Source: Branchiostoma floridae | Taxonomy: Eukaryota > Chordata > Leptocardii > Amphioxiformes > Branchiostomatidae | DNA length: 60,000 nucleotides | Direction of reading: 5' to 3' | Assembly: GCF_000003815.2 (NCBI RefSeq) | Contig: NC_049990.1 | Location: 11,088,985-11,148,984 of the forward strand | Shown: in pieces, positions 24,441 to 36,959 of the stretch | How the letters are laid out: each line of letters begins with the position of its first letter | Numbering within the stretch: position 1 is the first letter of the stretch | Notes under the pieces: model-generated | What the model was told of the DNA's origin: nothing | Seen by the model: the letters and a program-made list of their open reading frames with translations, nothing else | The model's database searches: none | Position numbers and translations under genes: made by a program

Positions 24441-24867
24441 CACACCGGTACAGAAAATTCAGGTCCAGGTCCAGTTCAGGTCCAGAGGATCAGGTCCAGG
24501 TCCGGACCTGAACCTGGACCTGATTCAGTATGACTCATACCAATGGTCCATTTCACTACAAAGAAATCTGTTTAGTGGAGTATTAGACATAACACTGGCG
24601 TTTTAAAATACTACAACGCTAACTGCACCTGTACGATTGACTGTAAACATTGGTAGAAATTACTATAAACTCTACTCTACTTCACTCTTGTCATTTTCTT
24701 CCAACTGCAAGCGCCAAAACGTATGAATGCCTTATAAAATAATATGTTAATTTTCTAATCGGTCCAACATCCGGTTCACCTAATTTTTTCAGGTCCGGTT
24801 TTTCTGGACCGGTCCAATAAGAAAAACCGGTTTTGTACCGGTATGCTGTACCGATACCCAGCCCTAG
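24441..24867. mobile_element. Non-autonomous TIR element, longer copy
   Basis: Relative of 10921-11138. It shares ACCGGTACAGAAAATTC, the AGGTCCAGGTCC palindromic core, the segment around CAATGGTCCATTT and the right end GTACCGATACCCAGCCCTAG. The left terminus is lost in the G-run and gap region. The extra interior (about 24600-24800) has no coding frame. A hAT-like assignment is inferred from the end sequence. Confidence 0.6.
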
Positions 24868-24916
24868 TTACCACCCATCAATGTACATTTGTGAATACTT
24901 TACGTTTGGGACTGCA

Positions 24917-25035
24917 TCTGTACTGTTAGCAGCGACACCTACTTGTAGAGCGTAACAGAACCAGTTAAAGTTGCCTGAGGAACGTGACAGGCAGTCAACT
25001 AAAGGTCGATCTTGAATAAAACACTTTGGTATGTG
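24917..25035. repeat. Diverged copy of the 16.4 kb inverted-repeat family
   Basis: GCAGCGACACCT, AACCAGTTAAAGTTGCC and GTGACAGGCAGTCA match the spacer and right arm of the element at 16382-16575. The left arm is not recognisable here. Confidence 0.5.
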
Positions 25036-27927
25036 CGAAGATCATTGTTATGTAACTCATTATTAAGCTGAATGTTTTTTCCATAAAGTACTAGACTTTA
25101 AAATAGCTTGTATGCAAAGTAGTGCATGGAAGGATAAACACTGCAGATGGTGATCTCGACAGAGGGCGCTGTTGTGTCGGTGAAAAAATAAATTTAAGAA
25201 GGGAGGGATATTGCTCCTGGCTGTGAGCATCTAAATTTATATTCTGTAACCGACCTCACCATACTTGCTACAGTGATGATCGTCAGAGGATATTCTCATG
25301 TGTACCACTAAGCATCAAGTTGCCAGAAATGTGTCATTCGACAGTCACCTCTAGACCCATGGACGCCAGAAAGTATGAAAAAGCGAGGACCTGATGTGTC
25401 CATGACATTGAAACATCAATCTTCCCATCGAGACAACGAGTTCCCAAATCCCAGGTTGTTCATATCCCATAAGCGGTGTAGATTTGCAGTTCGTGACCGT
25501 CTCTATGACGTCCTAGGATGAAGATTGTATCTGGTGAGGGCGCCACAGCGTCCATTTCCGACAAATTACAAAACGCAATTTGGTTTTCCTTCACCCCCTG
25601 ACATCCCTCTCCTGTCTGAGGTTCACAGATACACATAACTCAGCAATATGCAATCGAAGGTCTTGACGAAATTGTACAGCAAAAAACTAGCAGTGATACA
25701 ACAGTATCCCTCCATTCCTAGACCGCGATCGCACTGCAACCTAAATTTGTTATTCTATCCTCTGAAATTATAAATGGAATATAATGCAACAAAACGTTTG
25801 ACTGAAAAGACAACAGAAACAGAAGGCGTCTTTACCGTAATGTAATTCATTGAACGCGGTCTGTCAAATTATAGGTCGCCGCCCGGCTTGAGGTTTAGGG
25901 TGTTTGTGCTTTCTCTGATATACGTGGTATTGCCTGGTTGTATTATCAGTTTAAAAGCTAAACAAAAATGTTTCACCATATCTGCTGACCTCGTTTATTT
26001 GTTAGCCAAAGAATGTAATATGACAGGGAATTAAAGGAACTCAGGGAATTAAAGGGTTGGTTTCTGGAAAATAGAGATGAAGCATAAAGAGAGAGGGAGA
26101 GAGAAATTGAGATTATCTCTTTCCAGTAAACGACGATCATACATAGTGCCATAACACGTTAAAAGTATGGTTTACGAAACAACAAAACACAGAAAGCGTA
26201 AAAAAATTCATTTTTCATGAAGTCCGTTAAACAATTGCTCGCTCAGAGGTTGAACCTCCAGCATACAGGTGGTATAATAAAAAAAGAAAGAGCGAGAGAT
26301 AGCCATTGGGATTGTCGACCATTCAATTCTTGATCCCGTAATTCCAAAGTAAACTGAAATTCATTAAGTCTGAGTTCCGGTCGTATCGCCTATCAGCCAA
26401 AATAACTGATGAGTCTATTTGTACCAGAATCATTTGACATGATGCTAAGTAAGAGGATGTTATGGTAAACCTGATAGCTTGATACTATATAATGATATAG
26501 CCCTATACTCATAATGATCGGCAAACAGTGCAAAATGCCTGCTGACGTTATCTCCTGAGAACACCTGGAATTTACAACATATCGAGAGTCCATATTGTAA
26601 CATGGTAGGGCGCAAGTTCAAACATCGCATTGCTCTAAGCCGTATATTACAAGCCTTCTAAGTTGTAGCAGCCTCCAGGGATAGGCTGTCAAAGAACTAC
26701 AGAAGATATGCTTTCTCTGAAGTCGTTCTTCCGGATCCCGTAACCTAAGGCTGACCATTTGAGCTTTCCGAAGCCAAACAGAATCCTGTTTTAGCCCCGA
26801 CATGTGCCATTCGCCCTGAGTGGTAATAAAGAGGCATGGTGATAAATCAAAAGGTCATTCGCAAGTTCATGCCCGGAGGGTAATATCAAGTTACATGGTA
26901 GAAACAAAAGACATACATGAAGTGGTTGGCTTCATTTCTTTATCTATTATAAAAAGAGACTATTCTAGGACAAAATATTATACCCAAACATGTTGCGTTT
27001 GGCTTCGTTGTAGGAAGCAGAGGGGGACAACAATATCCATTTTACTATAATTTTAGGCTCTATGATTTCTATGATCATTTGTTTTGTTTTTATTGGTCTG
27101 GAAAATTTGAAGGAAAAGAAAGTGTACTGAGACGTCTTGGTGCATATTTTTTGTGTTCTAATCTGTGTCTCTGGACGAGATACAGAGCAGTCGTAATGAA
27201 AGTAGGTTAAAAGTGACTGCCACTGTTGACATCTCTTTGGTAAGGACGTAGAGTGTGACGTCATATCCACCAGAGCTCTTATTAGCATAAAGCTCCGCCT
27301 CAAGCACTGGTGCAGTTTTACCTACCACATGAATCATAAACACGTTCTGGTTATGTCTCTAAGTGCGGTCAGCCATACTGAGACTCTATCAGTGACACAG
27401 CAGGGCGAAGTCAGTTTCCCGGCACTCTGCTGAAGATATATTGACCGTCGAGTAACAGCATGCACGTACCCTGAACGGCCGTATCGAGCTCTGAGACGTT
27501 GTACGAAGCTTCAAGAGACTCTTACGAGGAGCCTTCAAGATACAGTATCTGCGTTTTGAAGAGCCAGTCGCCATTCTCTCAGTTTGTTATACTACTCGGC
27601 CACATCATCACTCTTCACTAATAGTGTGCTAGTTTTCTTATCTTGGCGGAAGTTTTTTCGACATTCGACTCAGAGGTCTGACGTTAGATCTATTTTGGTT
27701 CGGCCGGGAAGTCAGTACGCTAAACTGCTTACCGGATTGACATACTGCGCGCTCGAGTGAGTGCGCAGAACATACGAGCTGTCAACCTGTGGAAGGAACT
27801 GCGAGAATTTCCCAGTGCTGGTTGAAGGAGAGCGCACAGTCCTTCTACCCGAAGTCGTCGAAGACCCAGCGGATCAGTCACCAAAGGTATCATTTACGGA
27901 ATCCTCGTAGAACGTTACACTACAACC
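25036..27927. other. Intergenic and upstream region of GPCR-B
   Basis: It contains a fragment of the GATCGCACTG-end repeat family at about 25718-25760. Reading frames on either strand (26820-27050, 26965-27303, 27389-27574) show no domain. The last few hundred bases before 27928 presumably include the 5' UTR and promoter of GPCR-B, but no landmark fixes the transcription start. Confidence 0.4.
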
Positions 27928-30900
27928 ATGAACGATACGGACGACAACTTTGACGATTTTTACCGGGCGGGAGCTTCTCCCTACAAGGCTGTACTTATGG
28001 GCATCATCAGCGGCCTGATCATCCTCGGTAACATCTTCAACATTGCCGTTATACTCTACAACGAGAACCTTCGGACAGTGTCTGGCAGGTGAGACATTAT
28101 TTGAGAAAAGAACTTTCATTGTGTAAGTATCGTATCTAAATGTGCATGTGATTTGGTTATACAGTTGCATTTAGAACCATGTCTTAAATATTTAGAACCA
28201 TGTCATTTGAACTTGTATTCTAACAATGTCATGCAAACATATTTATCAACTCTGGTCGGAATGTAGACCTAGGTCAGTTTCTGAATAGAAATAGTTCACG
28301 GATGTTTTCTGAGAGGCCACGGCTAAAAAGATTATTTGATTGAAAGATAGCTGTGTTTCATTTCCTTCCGCGGTCTGAGTTCGTGACTTATCTCATGAAT
28401 AGAAATTGACTATTTGTCTCTTGCAAATATTTCAAAAAGTTGCATTCTGTTACTTTGGCCAAGGAGGTTTAACCTCCTTGCTTTGGCTAATGGTGGCGTT
28501 GTTATTCATGAACATGGTAGTGCTCTACTGATAATTATTGCTAAGGACAAAACAAGTCGTTTGATTTTCTGTCCTCTTTGTGTGAGTAGCTTGGAAACTT
28601 GGCAATTTTCGATGAAAAATTTATCTATTTCTTTGCCACGAGAATGCACAGATTTTGGACATTTTGAACCCTTTGTATAGCTTGTCCACTGCATATATAC
28701 TAGGCAGCTTGTGTTCGAAGTATCTGTTCTGAATCATTAAGGCCTAAGTACACGGTAGAGACATAGCTGGTGTAGTAAGAAGTGCTGTGATAAAATCGAC
28801 CCTATCGATTTACTTTGAGTGCTCCGCAAAGATCGGTGTTTGGTAAAGCGCAAAATGAAATAAGACCATCATTAAAAGTGAGACTTCAAAGTGCTACACA
28901 ACTCACAAGGTCCCCATTAACACAGTGCTAATGTTTCGTACACTGTACTGGGCACGTATCCAGGTCGCGGCCCAGTTTACTTTAGGTCTGTTAAAATCTA
29001 GGAGAGCTTTTAGCTTTGATCGTGACCAAACTAGCAAACTGTAGGCAATTTGACTCCACAAAACTATTCGTTTTCTTGTCCTCTTCTAGGCTTCATACTT
29101 TGCAGATTTTGGCTGAGTGAGTGTCTAGACTGTCTGTTTGCAAATGTCACTGTTGCAGTCTAACTGCAATATGATTTCCCATCTCATCTACATCTTCATT
29201 TATTTAACCGTTGGAGCACCACAGACGACCTGACAACCAGTTTTCTCATCCCTTCAGTTTCTGTTCTTCATGATTATTTATTTTGTGTCATACCTGTCTT
29301 TGATATTATCCTACCATCGTTTCCGTTGCCTGAAACTCTCTTTCTTCCTATGATGTATAATCTACAAGTAGTATGATTTATATTGAAATAAGTGTACCCA
29401 TTATAGTATGTCATGAACTGATGGATCTATTCCACCATTCATATTTACAACCCTCACATACTCCCGAGCCATTGCATTGTAAACCACACACGAATCGATT
29501 ACGCTAGGGTTTAAAAAACAGGTCCTGTTCATGCCCTCTAGTCCTGTTCGAGGCAATGAGTGTACATCAAATGACTATCTACGGCATATCTAACAAAATT
29601 TAATGCTCCATCTCTTGGCAGCTTCATGTGGTCCTGGCTAGCACTGAACTTGGTCTAATAATCTTCGTCGTCCCTTTCACTGTGAAGTTTATATCAAATG
29701 ACTATATATGGCATAATGTAAATGCCTTTAAATTCGCGGGGATGTAATTTTTGGGTGGCGGGAAAAAAAGACTTTCGCGGTGGTTCTAAGTTTGTGGTAG
29801 CACCAGGCACTGTACTCTCTTACTGCCATCATTATGGAAAACGTTCGCGGTGGTTTCAAGTTCGCGGTAAAGCGGCCACCGCGAAAACCGCGAACATTAA
29901 ACCACCTCGAAAGATTCTGCATTTCCAGTACCTAACAAGTACTCATATCTTGGTAGTTTCATGGTGGCGAGCGCTGATCTTAGTCTAGGGATTTTTGTCG
30001 TCTCTTTTAGTGTGAAGTTTAGATCAATTGAATATCTATGGCATATCTAACAAGTGCTTCATCTCTTGGCAGCTTCGTGGTGGCACTGGCAATCACTGAA
30101 CTTGGCCTAGGCACCTTCGTCGTCCATTTTACTGTAAAGTTTAGATCAAATGACTATCTATGACACATCTAACATGCAGGTTCTTAATCTATTTGGCAGT
30201 TTCATGGTGGCACTGGCAAGCGCAGACCTCGGCCTTGGCATCTTCGTGGTCCCTTTCACGGTGCAGACGACACTGGAGGGCGTGTGGACGTACCCTGATC
30301 GGGTGTGCCAGTATGTAGGCTTCATGTCCTCAACCTTCACCCTCTCATCGATCTTCCTGCTCATGGACCTCAGCATCGACAGATACGTGTCCATCGCCAA
30401 GCCCATCGAGTACTACAGCGTAATGACCAACCGTAAATGCACATTCATGATCATGAAGTCTTGGCTAGCAGCCTCACTGTACTCTATGGGACCGTTCTTG
30501 GGATGGGGCCGTTTCGGTTACAGTTATAAGATGTATATCTGCACGCTTGACATATTCTCTAACACATCATTCGGCATAGTTGTGTTCGTTCTGGTCATCC
30601 CTCCGTTCATTATCATGTTCATTCTGAACATCAAGATTTTCATCATCGCGAGAAATCATGCCAAACAGCTTTACCATATCCGAGGTAGTCAGGGCCAGGT
30701 GACCAACCATTACCCCATCACTGCAATCAAGGCAGCAAAAACCGTTGCTATCGTCATAGCGACGTTTGCTATATCGTGGATCCCCATGGTTACAGCATAC
30801 GCCTACAGCGTCTTTGCCAACCATCGTCTAGCCCCAAACTTGTCATTTTCCTTCATGTATCTCGCCGTCGCTAACAGTTTCTGGAATTGTGTCATCTATT

Positions 30901-31040
30901 CGACCACAAATTTGAAGTTTCGCCTAGGAGCTCGCAAGCTCGTTCTCAAAATGAAGAACAGAATGTTTCCCAGATCTTCTTCCGTCCAAAACTTGAAGAT
31001 AGAACGTTCCATCACCATGTACTCTATATCGACCGTGTAG
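27928..31040 (+). CDS. GPCR-B: orphan rhodopsin-class receptor, two exons
   Basis: Seven-transmembrane receptor, 333 residues when spliced. Exon 1 is 27928-28088 (donor GT 28089-28090), exon 2 is 30200-31040 (acceptor AG 30198-30199), and the 2.1 kb phase-2 intron sits at the same codon as in GPCR-A and GPCR-C. An ATG at 30150 in frame with exon 2 lies in the intron and is not the start. The real start has a good context (A at -3). Landmarks: N35 (1.50), D63 (2.50), C90 (3.25), DRY 114-116, C168 in ECL2, SWIP with W247 (6.48), and TM7 NSFWNCVIY 279-287 with Cys for Pro7.50. Position 3.32 is Ser. N2 is a possible glycosylation site. The tail after TM7 is longer than in GPCR-A and Ser-rich. The intron carries decayed copies of the exon 2 start and a MITE. 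Ligand unknown. Confidence 0.88.
28460..28480. repeat. 21 bp palindrome in the GPCR-B intron
   Basis: CAAGGAGGTT, one T, then AACCTCCTTG. A near copy with one mismatch lies at 41930-41950. Function unknown. Confidence 0.7.
29551..30199 (+). pseudogene. Array of broken GPCR exon 2 starts
   Basis: Three decayed copies of the intron/exon 2 boundary precede the real one, with acceptor-like AG ending at 29621, 29956 and 30072 against the true 30199. Spacing is 116-127 bp once the inserted MITE is removed. Each copy has (C)TTGG(C/T)AG, then TTC.TGGT, then coding for the first TM2 residues. The copy at 30072 reads SFVVALAITELGLGTFVV and the one at 29956 SFMVASADLSLGIFVV; both end at a stop after about 30 codons. 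The first is frameshifted. A partial repeat of the unit tail (ATCAAATGACTATCTA) at about 29566 suggests a fourth. The copies were probably made by tandem duplication of one segment. Confidence 0.8.
29716..29928. mobile_element. CGCGAA-rich MITE with TA target, copy 2
   Basis: 213 bp copy of the element at 12287-12494, inserted in the exon-fragment array. TA lies on both sides (29714-29715 and 29929-29930). Sister repeat units without the insert read GGCATATCTAACAAG at this place, so the empty site is visible and the TA duplication is confirmed, with one later substitution. Confidence 0.85.
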
Positions 31041-32130
31041 GTACATTGTAAGAATGTCATCTAGAAATCAAATGCATACGTGCTTTTGTTACTGATACAA
31101 AACGCGAAGAAACACAATGAACTAGAATGAACTCACTGGAATTTTCGACGGATTCACCCAGTATGCTACAGCTCTCTGTTGAGTAAAAAATGCGATCTAC
31201 ATCAGGTTGCACCGACCTTCTGTCAACCTGGCCAAGGGGCGATATCGACTTCCGTCAACATTTGACCCATTATTGACGTCACACATTTAAAAAATCACGT
31301 GTCCACATCGATTGGGTCAGTGTCCCTGTAAAAACACTGCTCTGGGTATAAATCATCATGAAAGTGTGAAAATCTACTCGATGTAAAGCAGTGCGTGTCC
31401 ATTCTGACATTTTATGATTGGCAGAAGAACAAAAGAAAACTTGGTGGTTGCAGCAAAGGCTCAGTCATGCAGCTAATCTTTTACAAGTTCAACCAAATTT
31501 CGCAGTAAAATCAAACAGATCCACATTATCACAATGTCTTTATTTGTGGTTGGCTCATTGCAACGAGAAGCCAACGCTATTAGTACAACCTGTTAACCTG
31601 TAAATAGTTAGTGTAACGTTTTAACATTTTATGAATTCTACAACAGTCTTGTGAAAGGATTCAAATGTATAAGAGTGGTACTGTAGATGTGATACAGTTC
31701 AATGTTATTGTAATGATTCGGATATATGTATGTATGTTGTACAGTATCCATATTCAATGTTGTGTAAGATATAACATCAGTGTCGTTTGTTATTAAGCAT
31801 ACAAGTAAGCTTTTGCATCAACGAAGAAAGAAAGGTGTTAGAATCCTAAGATGCTAGTAACAGATGCCAATCTTAATTCACGTATAAAACACTGTATTGA
31901 TTGTTTTCATACTTGATGTTGTACCTAAAGTAATGATTACCTATAATGTAATCAAGGCACATGAGTATGATATAAACAAAATAGATTATAAGAAAGAAAC
32001 AGCAGGTAACAAGTTGATGTTCATTTTTATGTCCAAACCATTTGTGATTAGGATCAGTAGTAACTGTTATTGTTATTTGTCAATGATTTAAGTCAACTGT
32101 TCGTATAAAATAAAGTTTAAAGAAAACCCA
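31041..32130 (+). other. Probable 3' UTR and flank of GPCR-B
   Basis: No gene in this stretch. AATAAA at 32109-32114 is a candidate polyadenylation signal about 1.07 kb after the GPCR-B stop codon. The link to the gene is an inference. Confidence 0.3.
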
Positions 32131-35100
32131 CAGCAGTGTCTGTACATTCAATTAGCTTAGCTTAGTATTCACATCTCAGCCTCTATTTTTTTGTTTCTAA
32201 CATACAAAAGAAAATTTACTTACAATCGCTAAGTACTCCCAAACTGTGTTTAAATCAAACTCATTTAAGCCTTAGTGTCTATAGCTGAGGCTAATGGAAA
32301 GTAAGACAAAGTTGTTTACACCGAAGCTAACTTTTGATTGGAATAGATTGTTCAGATTGGAGATTGGAATAGATTGTTAAGCAAGATTGTTCAATCGCGT
32401 TCAAATCTGCTGCGAAACGTTAAGCACCTTAAAAACTCCAATATTTTAGTCTTAAATGTCAAAAAGAGTTAATTTTGAATATTTCAATAGTTCAGATTGC
32501 GTTAGCAGGTAGAATGAAGAAGTCAGAAGACGTATTGAGTTGACTCTAAGGTATTGATTTAAAGTCTATAAATATCAAATAGGATTTGGCCTGCACGCCG
32601 CAGTTCATTAGCCCCCTAACGATGATAAGTTACCATGTGTTAGTCCGGACCTCTTTATAGCCAGACCGTTAGCAGACATTGACCGGATGGGGTCAACGGT
32701 AATATCGGAAAACTCTGGCGAGTGGGGATGTTGACACTAACTCTATACAATACAAATACATATCTTTAGATACATTTTCATTACGTAAAGGTCAGAGGAA
32801 GTACATTTGTAGGTTTTCCTATTGCCAAAGTTACATGATCTTTCAATCCTCTAAAAATAATGTTTGTCTAAAGGACTTGAATACAGATTACCTTTTACGA
32901 TAATGTATTTAATAAAAAAGATTCCATTCACAAGTAAAAATGGATTTATGCACCATTAGCACTTACTCTTTGAAGAATGAAAATGTGCTACGCTATTGGG
33001 ACTTCAAGAACACTTATAGAAATAAATGTTCTTTGATCATAACGTTGTGCGTTTGATCAGGGTGTAGACAATCCATTACACTAAGTTTCATTAGTGCTTC
33101 GTAACCTTCACCTCATTAGCTGCAAGGTACATGGCGAAGATCTAAAGAACAAATCGGAAAAGCAGTCTTTGCAGATGGCCAATTTGAGCATCACGAACGG
33201 TTTGATCATGGACAATTATCAACGGTTGCTAAGATTGGCTGTTGCAGTGATAGCGTAATAATGGAGTTAGGACGACTTCCGTGAACCCATATGCCCCTGT
33301 GAGTTTGTCGTTCATGTCAAATTATCAAGTTTGCAAAGAAAACAGCAGCAAGAATTCAGAAATAAAATTACCATAACTACCTGCGAATGGGCTGCTCTTA
33401 AGAACCAGTGCAAGGAATGGAAAACAAAACAAAAGGGTGAGGCGGCAAACTTGAATGTTTGAATAATCATTATAATAGTAATATATCTGATGGCAGAGAA
33501 GTGAATGGTGAATTCAAAGGAGGCAATGATAGACCTCCTCATGTACTCACTATGAGGTATATGGTGATGTTGGTTGATGATTCTTTCCTTCGTGTTTTAT
33601 GGATTCCATTACATCAGGTTTTAGGTGAAGCTCGACTAATGGAACCATTTACCAAAATGCTTCTCACCATACAAACTTCATCATCCATGAACTAGAGATG
33701 AATGCATTGGAGAACTCCGTTCCACTGTTTCCCCAAACCCTTTATTTTGTAACAATAGCTGATGTATATGACTTGTTTACATCAGAAAGAGAGTACTGAT
33801 CCAGATGAGATATGATTTCAATAAGAACATTATTCAAAAACAAATGTCTTGCCACACGGTCAAGGTCTGACCATGTAAATGTCCATTTCATCAAACAATT
33901 AGTACACATAGACTCTCTATTGACACGCCAAAAAGCAGTTACTCATTGCAAGAAACTGGATATGATTTTGAAATATGTTTCATATCCAGTTGCTTGTGTA
34001 ACTGTATTTTGGGCGTATTTTATTACCTGGATGCTTTACTTTCATCGACGTGTCTCGCTATTGAACGGAAGAAAATGTTTCTTAAAGTTTCCTCCCTAAT
34101 TAATTTAATTCGAATTTTAACTTTCCATCATTTCCCTTTGATGGATTCACAAAGAACTTCAGTTGCACTAAATGTTGATGGCTGGGTATAAAAGAATTCT
34201 GAACATTATTTTATGGGCCATATGGTTGGTATCATCAAATTCTATTGTCGCTAATACTTTTTTCTAACGGCAAGCTTTTACAATTTCCTAGCTGAAATAT
34301 AGGAAACAAATAACGGTGCCGAAGAGGTATCATGTTTGGCGGGAACACGGCTATTTGATTACTTGTTTTCCGTGTACGTAATGATCAAAGCTACCAGAGC
34401 ACGTTTGCACATGTTGAAATCTACTAATTGCCGGTAGTTATTGGAAAATCATTGTTTTAGTTCGGCAAAAACAATCGTAGGTTGTTATTAGAAAGTCATT
34501 GTTTTTAGTTCGGCAAAAACAACCGATAGGCGGTCATTTCAAACTGATCCCTATACAGCTGCTTGTCCAGTAGTTTGGACATTTCTAAAGTGCCTATCAC
34601 GTGATGAATGACGCGGGTGTTGACCTCCTTGACCCTACACTCTGATCGATGACCATGACTTGTGACCGCCATCACACTATCATCTGAATTTTTCAAGCTG
34701 GGATGGAGGTGCCATTAAGGTTGCGTTTCACGGGTACTACATCACACGCGCCTACAACCTGAGGTGGAAACATAGATGAGCCCTTTCTCTCGCACCATTT
34801 AATCTAAATTCTACCTCCCGCCGAGAAAGGGAAATGGGATTCGATCTGCTCTGAGTACCTTAGATTGCAGCTTACAAATCTATCTTCTGTTCTTTGAATC
34901 TAAAGCTTAGTGGGAATTCGTATGATATGGATTGTGGTTTGAAATAGGAGAAAGCATCATGGAAGAGTGCGTTTAAATCAGCCAGAAGATGGTGTATGTT
35001 ACTAGTATAAAAAAATGTACGGCTCTTGGATTCAGTTCAAAAGAAAAACAGAAGACCAGTAATGACGTCTGCATGCTTCAATTTCTTAAAATTTACTGTT

Positions 35101-35223
35101 TGTTGACAAGTTGTTGTGTGCCGCAATCTTAACAAAATGTAAAGGCAGCGGGACCATTTTGCAAGTATGACAAATATGAGTTTAGCACATTCACCATGAT
35201 CGATCAAGGTCCCATACTCTTTT
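32131..35223. other. Intergenic, no gene seen
   Basis: AT-rich DNA. Short frames (33312-33542, 33459-33695, 33812-34099) have no recognisable domain. Two near copies of TTCGGCAAAAACAA (about 34462 and 34509) form a small local duplication. Confidence 0.45.
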
Positions 35224-35487
35224 TAGACCCCGTAGGGGCAGTGTCGTGTTACCCATTGTGTCTAGGGAACTGCATTGTATGGGAAGGCATAGCCCATCCC
35301 TCTCCTTCCACCACCTCTTACCTCCCAACAGAAGTCACGTACCCATTTCACACCTCGTTGGAGTGAGAAAAGTTGTGTAAAGTGCCCTTTTCAAGGACAC
35401 AACGTCTGGCCAATAACACCAGGAGACGAACGGGTGACCTCCAGATCTCGTGGTAGCTACCCTGGCCACTCAGCCAATGGACGCCAC
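35224..35487 (-). mobile_element. tRNA-derived SINE
   Basis: On the minus strand the head shows an A box TGGCTGAGTGG (35476-35466) and a B box CGTTCGTCTCC (35432-35422), with 44 bp between starts, as in tRNA. Downstream is the body segment GAAAAGGGCACTTTACACAA, related to the SINE body at 16587-17009. The copy runs out near GGCAGTGTC..GGGGTC at about 35224 without a clear tail. Confidence 0.65.
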
Positions 35488-36959
35488 TTAACATCTACAC
35501 CGGAGTCTTTACACCTTGTGAAATCATAGTTGTCGAAGAAAACAGCATCCACTTAAAAATAAAAACTTGAATCCAAGACCACCTTTTGTGAATGCTGATA
35601 GACTGAAGAAGTATTTCTACTGGTAGGCTGAAGGTTATAGCTATAGGGCATCGTTCAATTTCCCCCGCAGCTATGAGTCCATTCCCACCATGACCATAGA
35701 TGAAAATTGTATCCTGCGATGATTGCAGGGATTTCCGGGAATATCAAGTTTTGTCAGCAGGGCTTTAAGACTATTATGGGCCGCTGCGTTTTACATCAAC
35801 CGGAAATAGGAACAGCTCCAAATGAAGGAATATCTTTCTCAACTTAATACCATCGATCAATGTCAAACATGAAAGTGTTGTAATATACTATGGGATAACG
35901 ATATATTCTTTTTTATGAGATGTGCTCTATCTATGAGATATATATGTCTTTATTGAAAAGCCTCAAAGTCGTTTAATGTAACTGAGATATCTAAAGAGAA
36001 ACATGACAAGTGTAACATAGGTCTATTGAAATATTTTACCATTGGGACCTAGACAAATAACGAACGAATAAAGTGCATGATATATGATATATACTCACAA
36101 TTACATTGAAAACTTCGTAAGGAATCATATGATAATTCTATTATACCGCTAGCACTTTAACTTTATGAGATTTTTTAAAAAATGGCGTCTTGTTTTAAGC
36201 TGATATTTACCGAAAAAACTTCAACCTTTTTGTACATCTGGTTAGAGAATGAGCTTATCATTGCACAATTACAGTAACTCATTTTTTTTCAATCAGTATG
36301 ATGTGACACTGCAATTATTACCTTGAGATGAAATCACAAAAATCATAAATCTTCATGTATCATAGCTTTTGCTATGTTCTTTTGACATATAGGCTAAAAG
36401 ATGATAATGATGGCATATGGCTAAGAATGCTTGCATCATAAAAATTGATATTATGATTTTTATGAAACTTGACTTTTGGGTTATATATATCTTGACCATT
36501 AGGTCTTATGACAGAAGAGGTATGATGTATACTTTTCCGATAAGGAGGTAAGGCAAGGAAAGGTCACTTCTCCAATAACCTCGGGAAGCAATGCTTTAGA
36601 TTATGTAGTTGGCTTCTCCATTACGCTGGAATGAACCCATCTGTGTTGGTAGAAAACATTCTAGAAAGACAGTTTTCAAACTTTGGATCTCTCGCCAATC
36701 GAAATTCAAACCGCCACGTCGTCCGTCAATTCTTAGATGTACGAACTTTGTAGACATTTGGCGTCAGCAGTTCTAAAGTGTGAGACGTCATCAGCAGGTC
36801 AAAGTTTCCTGTAAGCCGATACCGCCTGCCATCTCCATTGGCTATTCACATGTTTTTGATAATTTGATTGGCCCAAAATGATATTATTTGCTTCCATCTG
36901 TCTGTAAATACGAAGGGTTTGGTGTGACATCATGTTATGTACATAAATAATAATCACAT
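35488..36959. other. Intergenic, no gene seen
   Basis: AT-rich DNA with no coding frame or repeat of note. Confidence 0.5.

Noticed and set aside
24206-24533. Gly-rich frames across the G-run region and gap
   Set aside because: Products of G runs and N bases; no real coding content.
30150-30199. ATG at 30150 as the start of GPCR-B
   Set aside because: It lies upstream of the exon 2 acceptor in intron sequence and would lack TM1. The phase-2 junction with 27928-28088 matches the other two genes.
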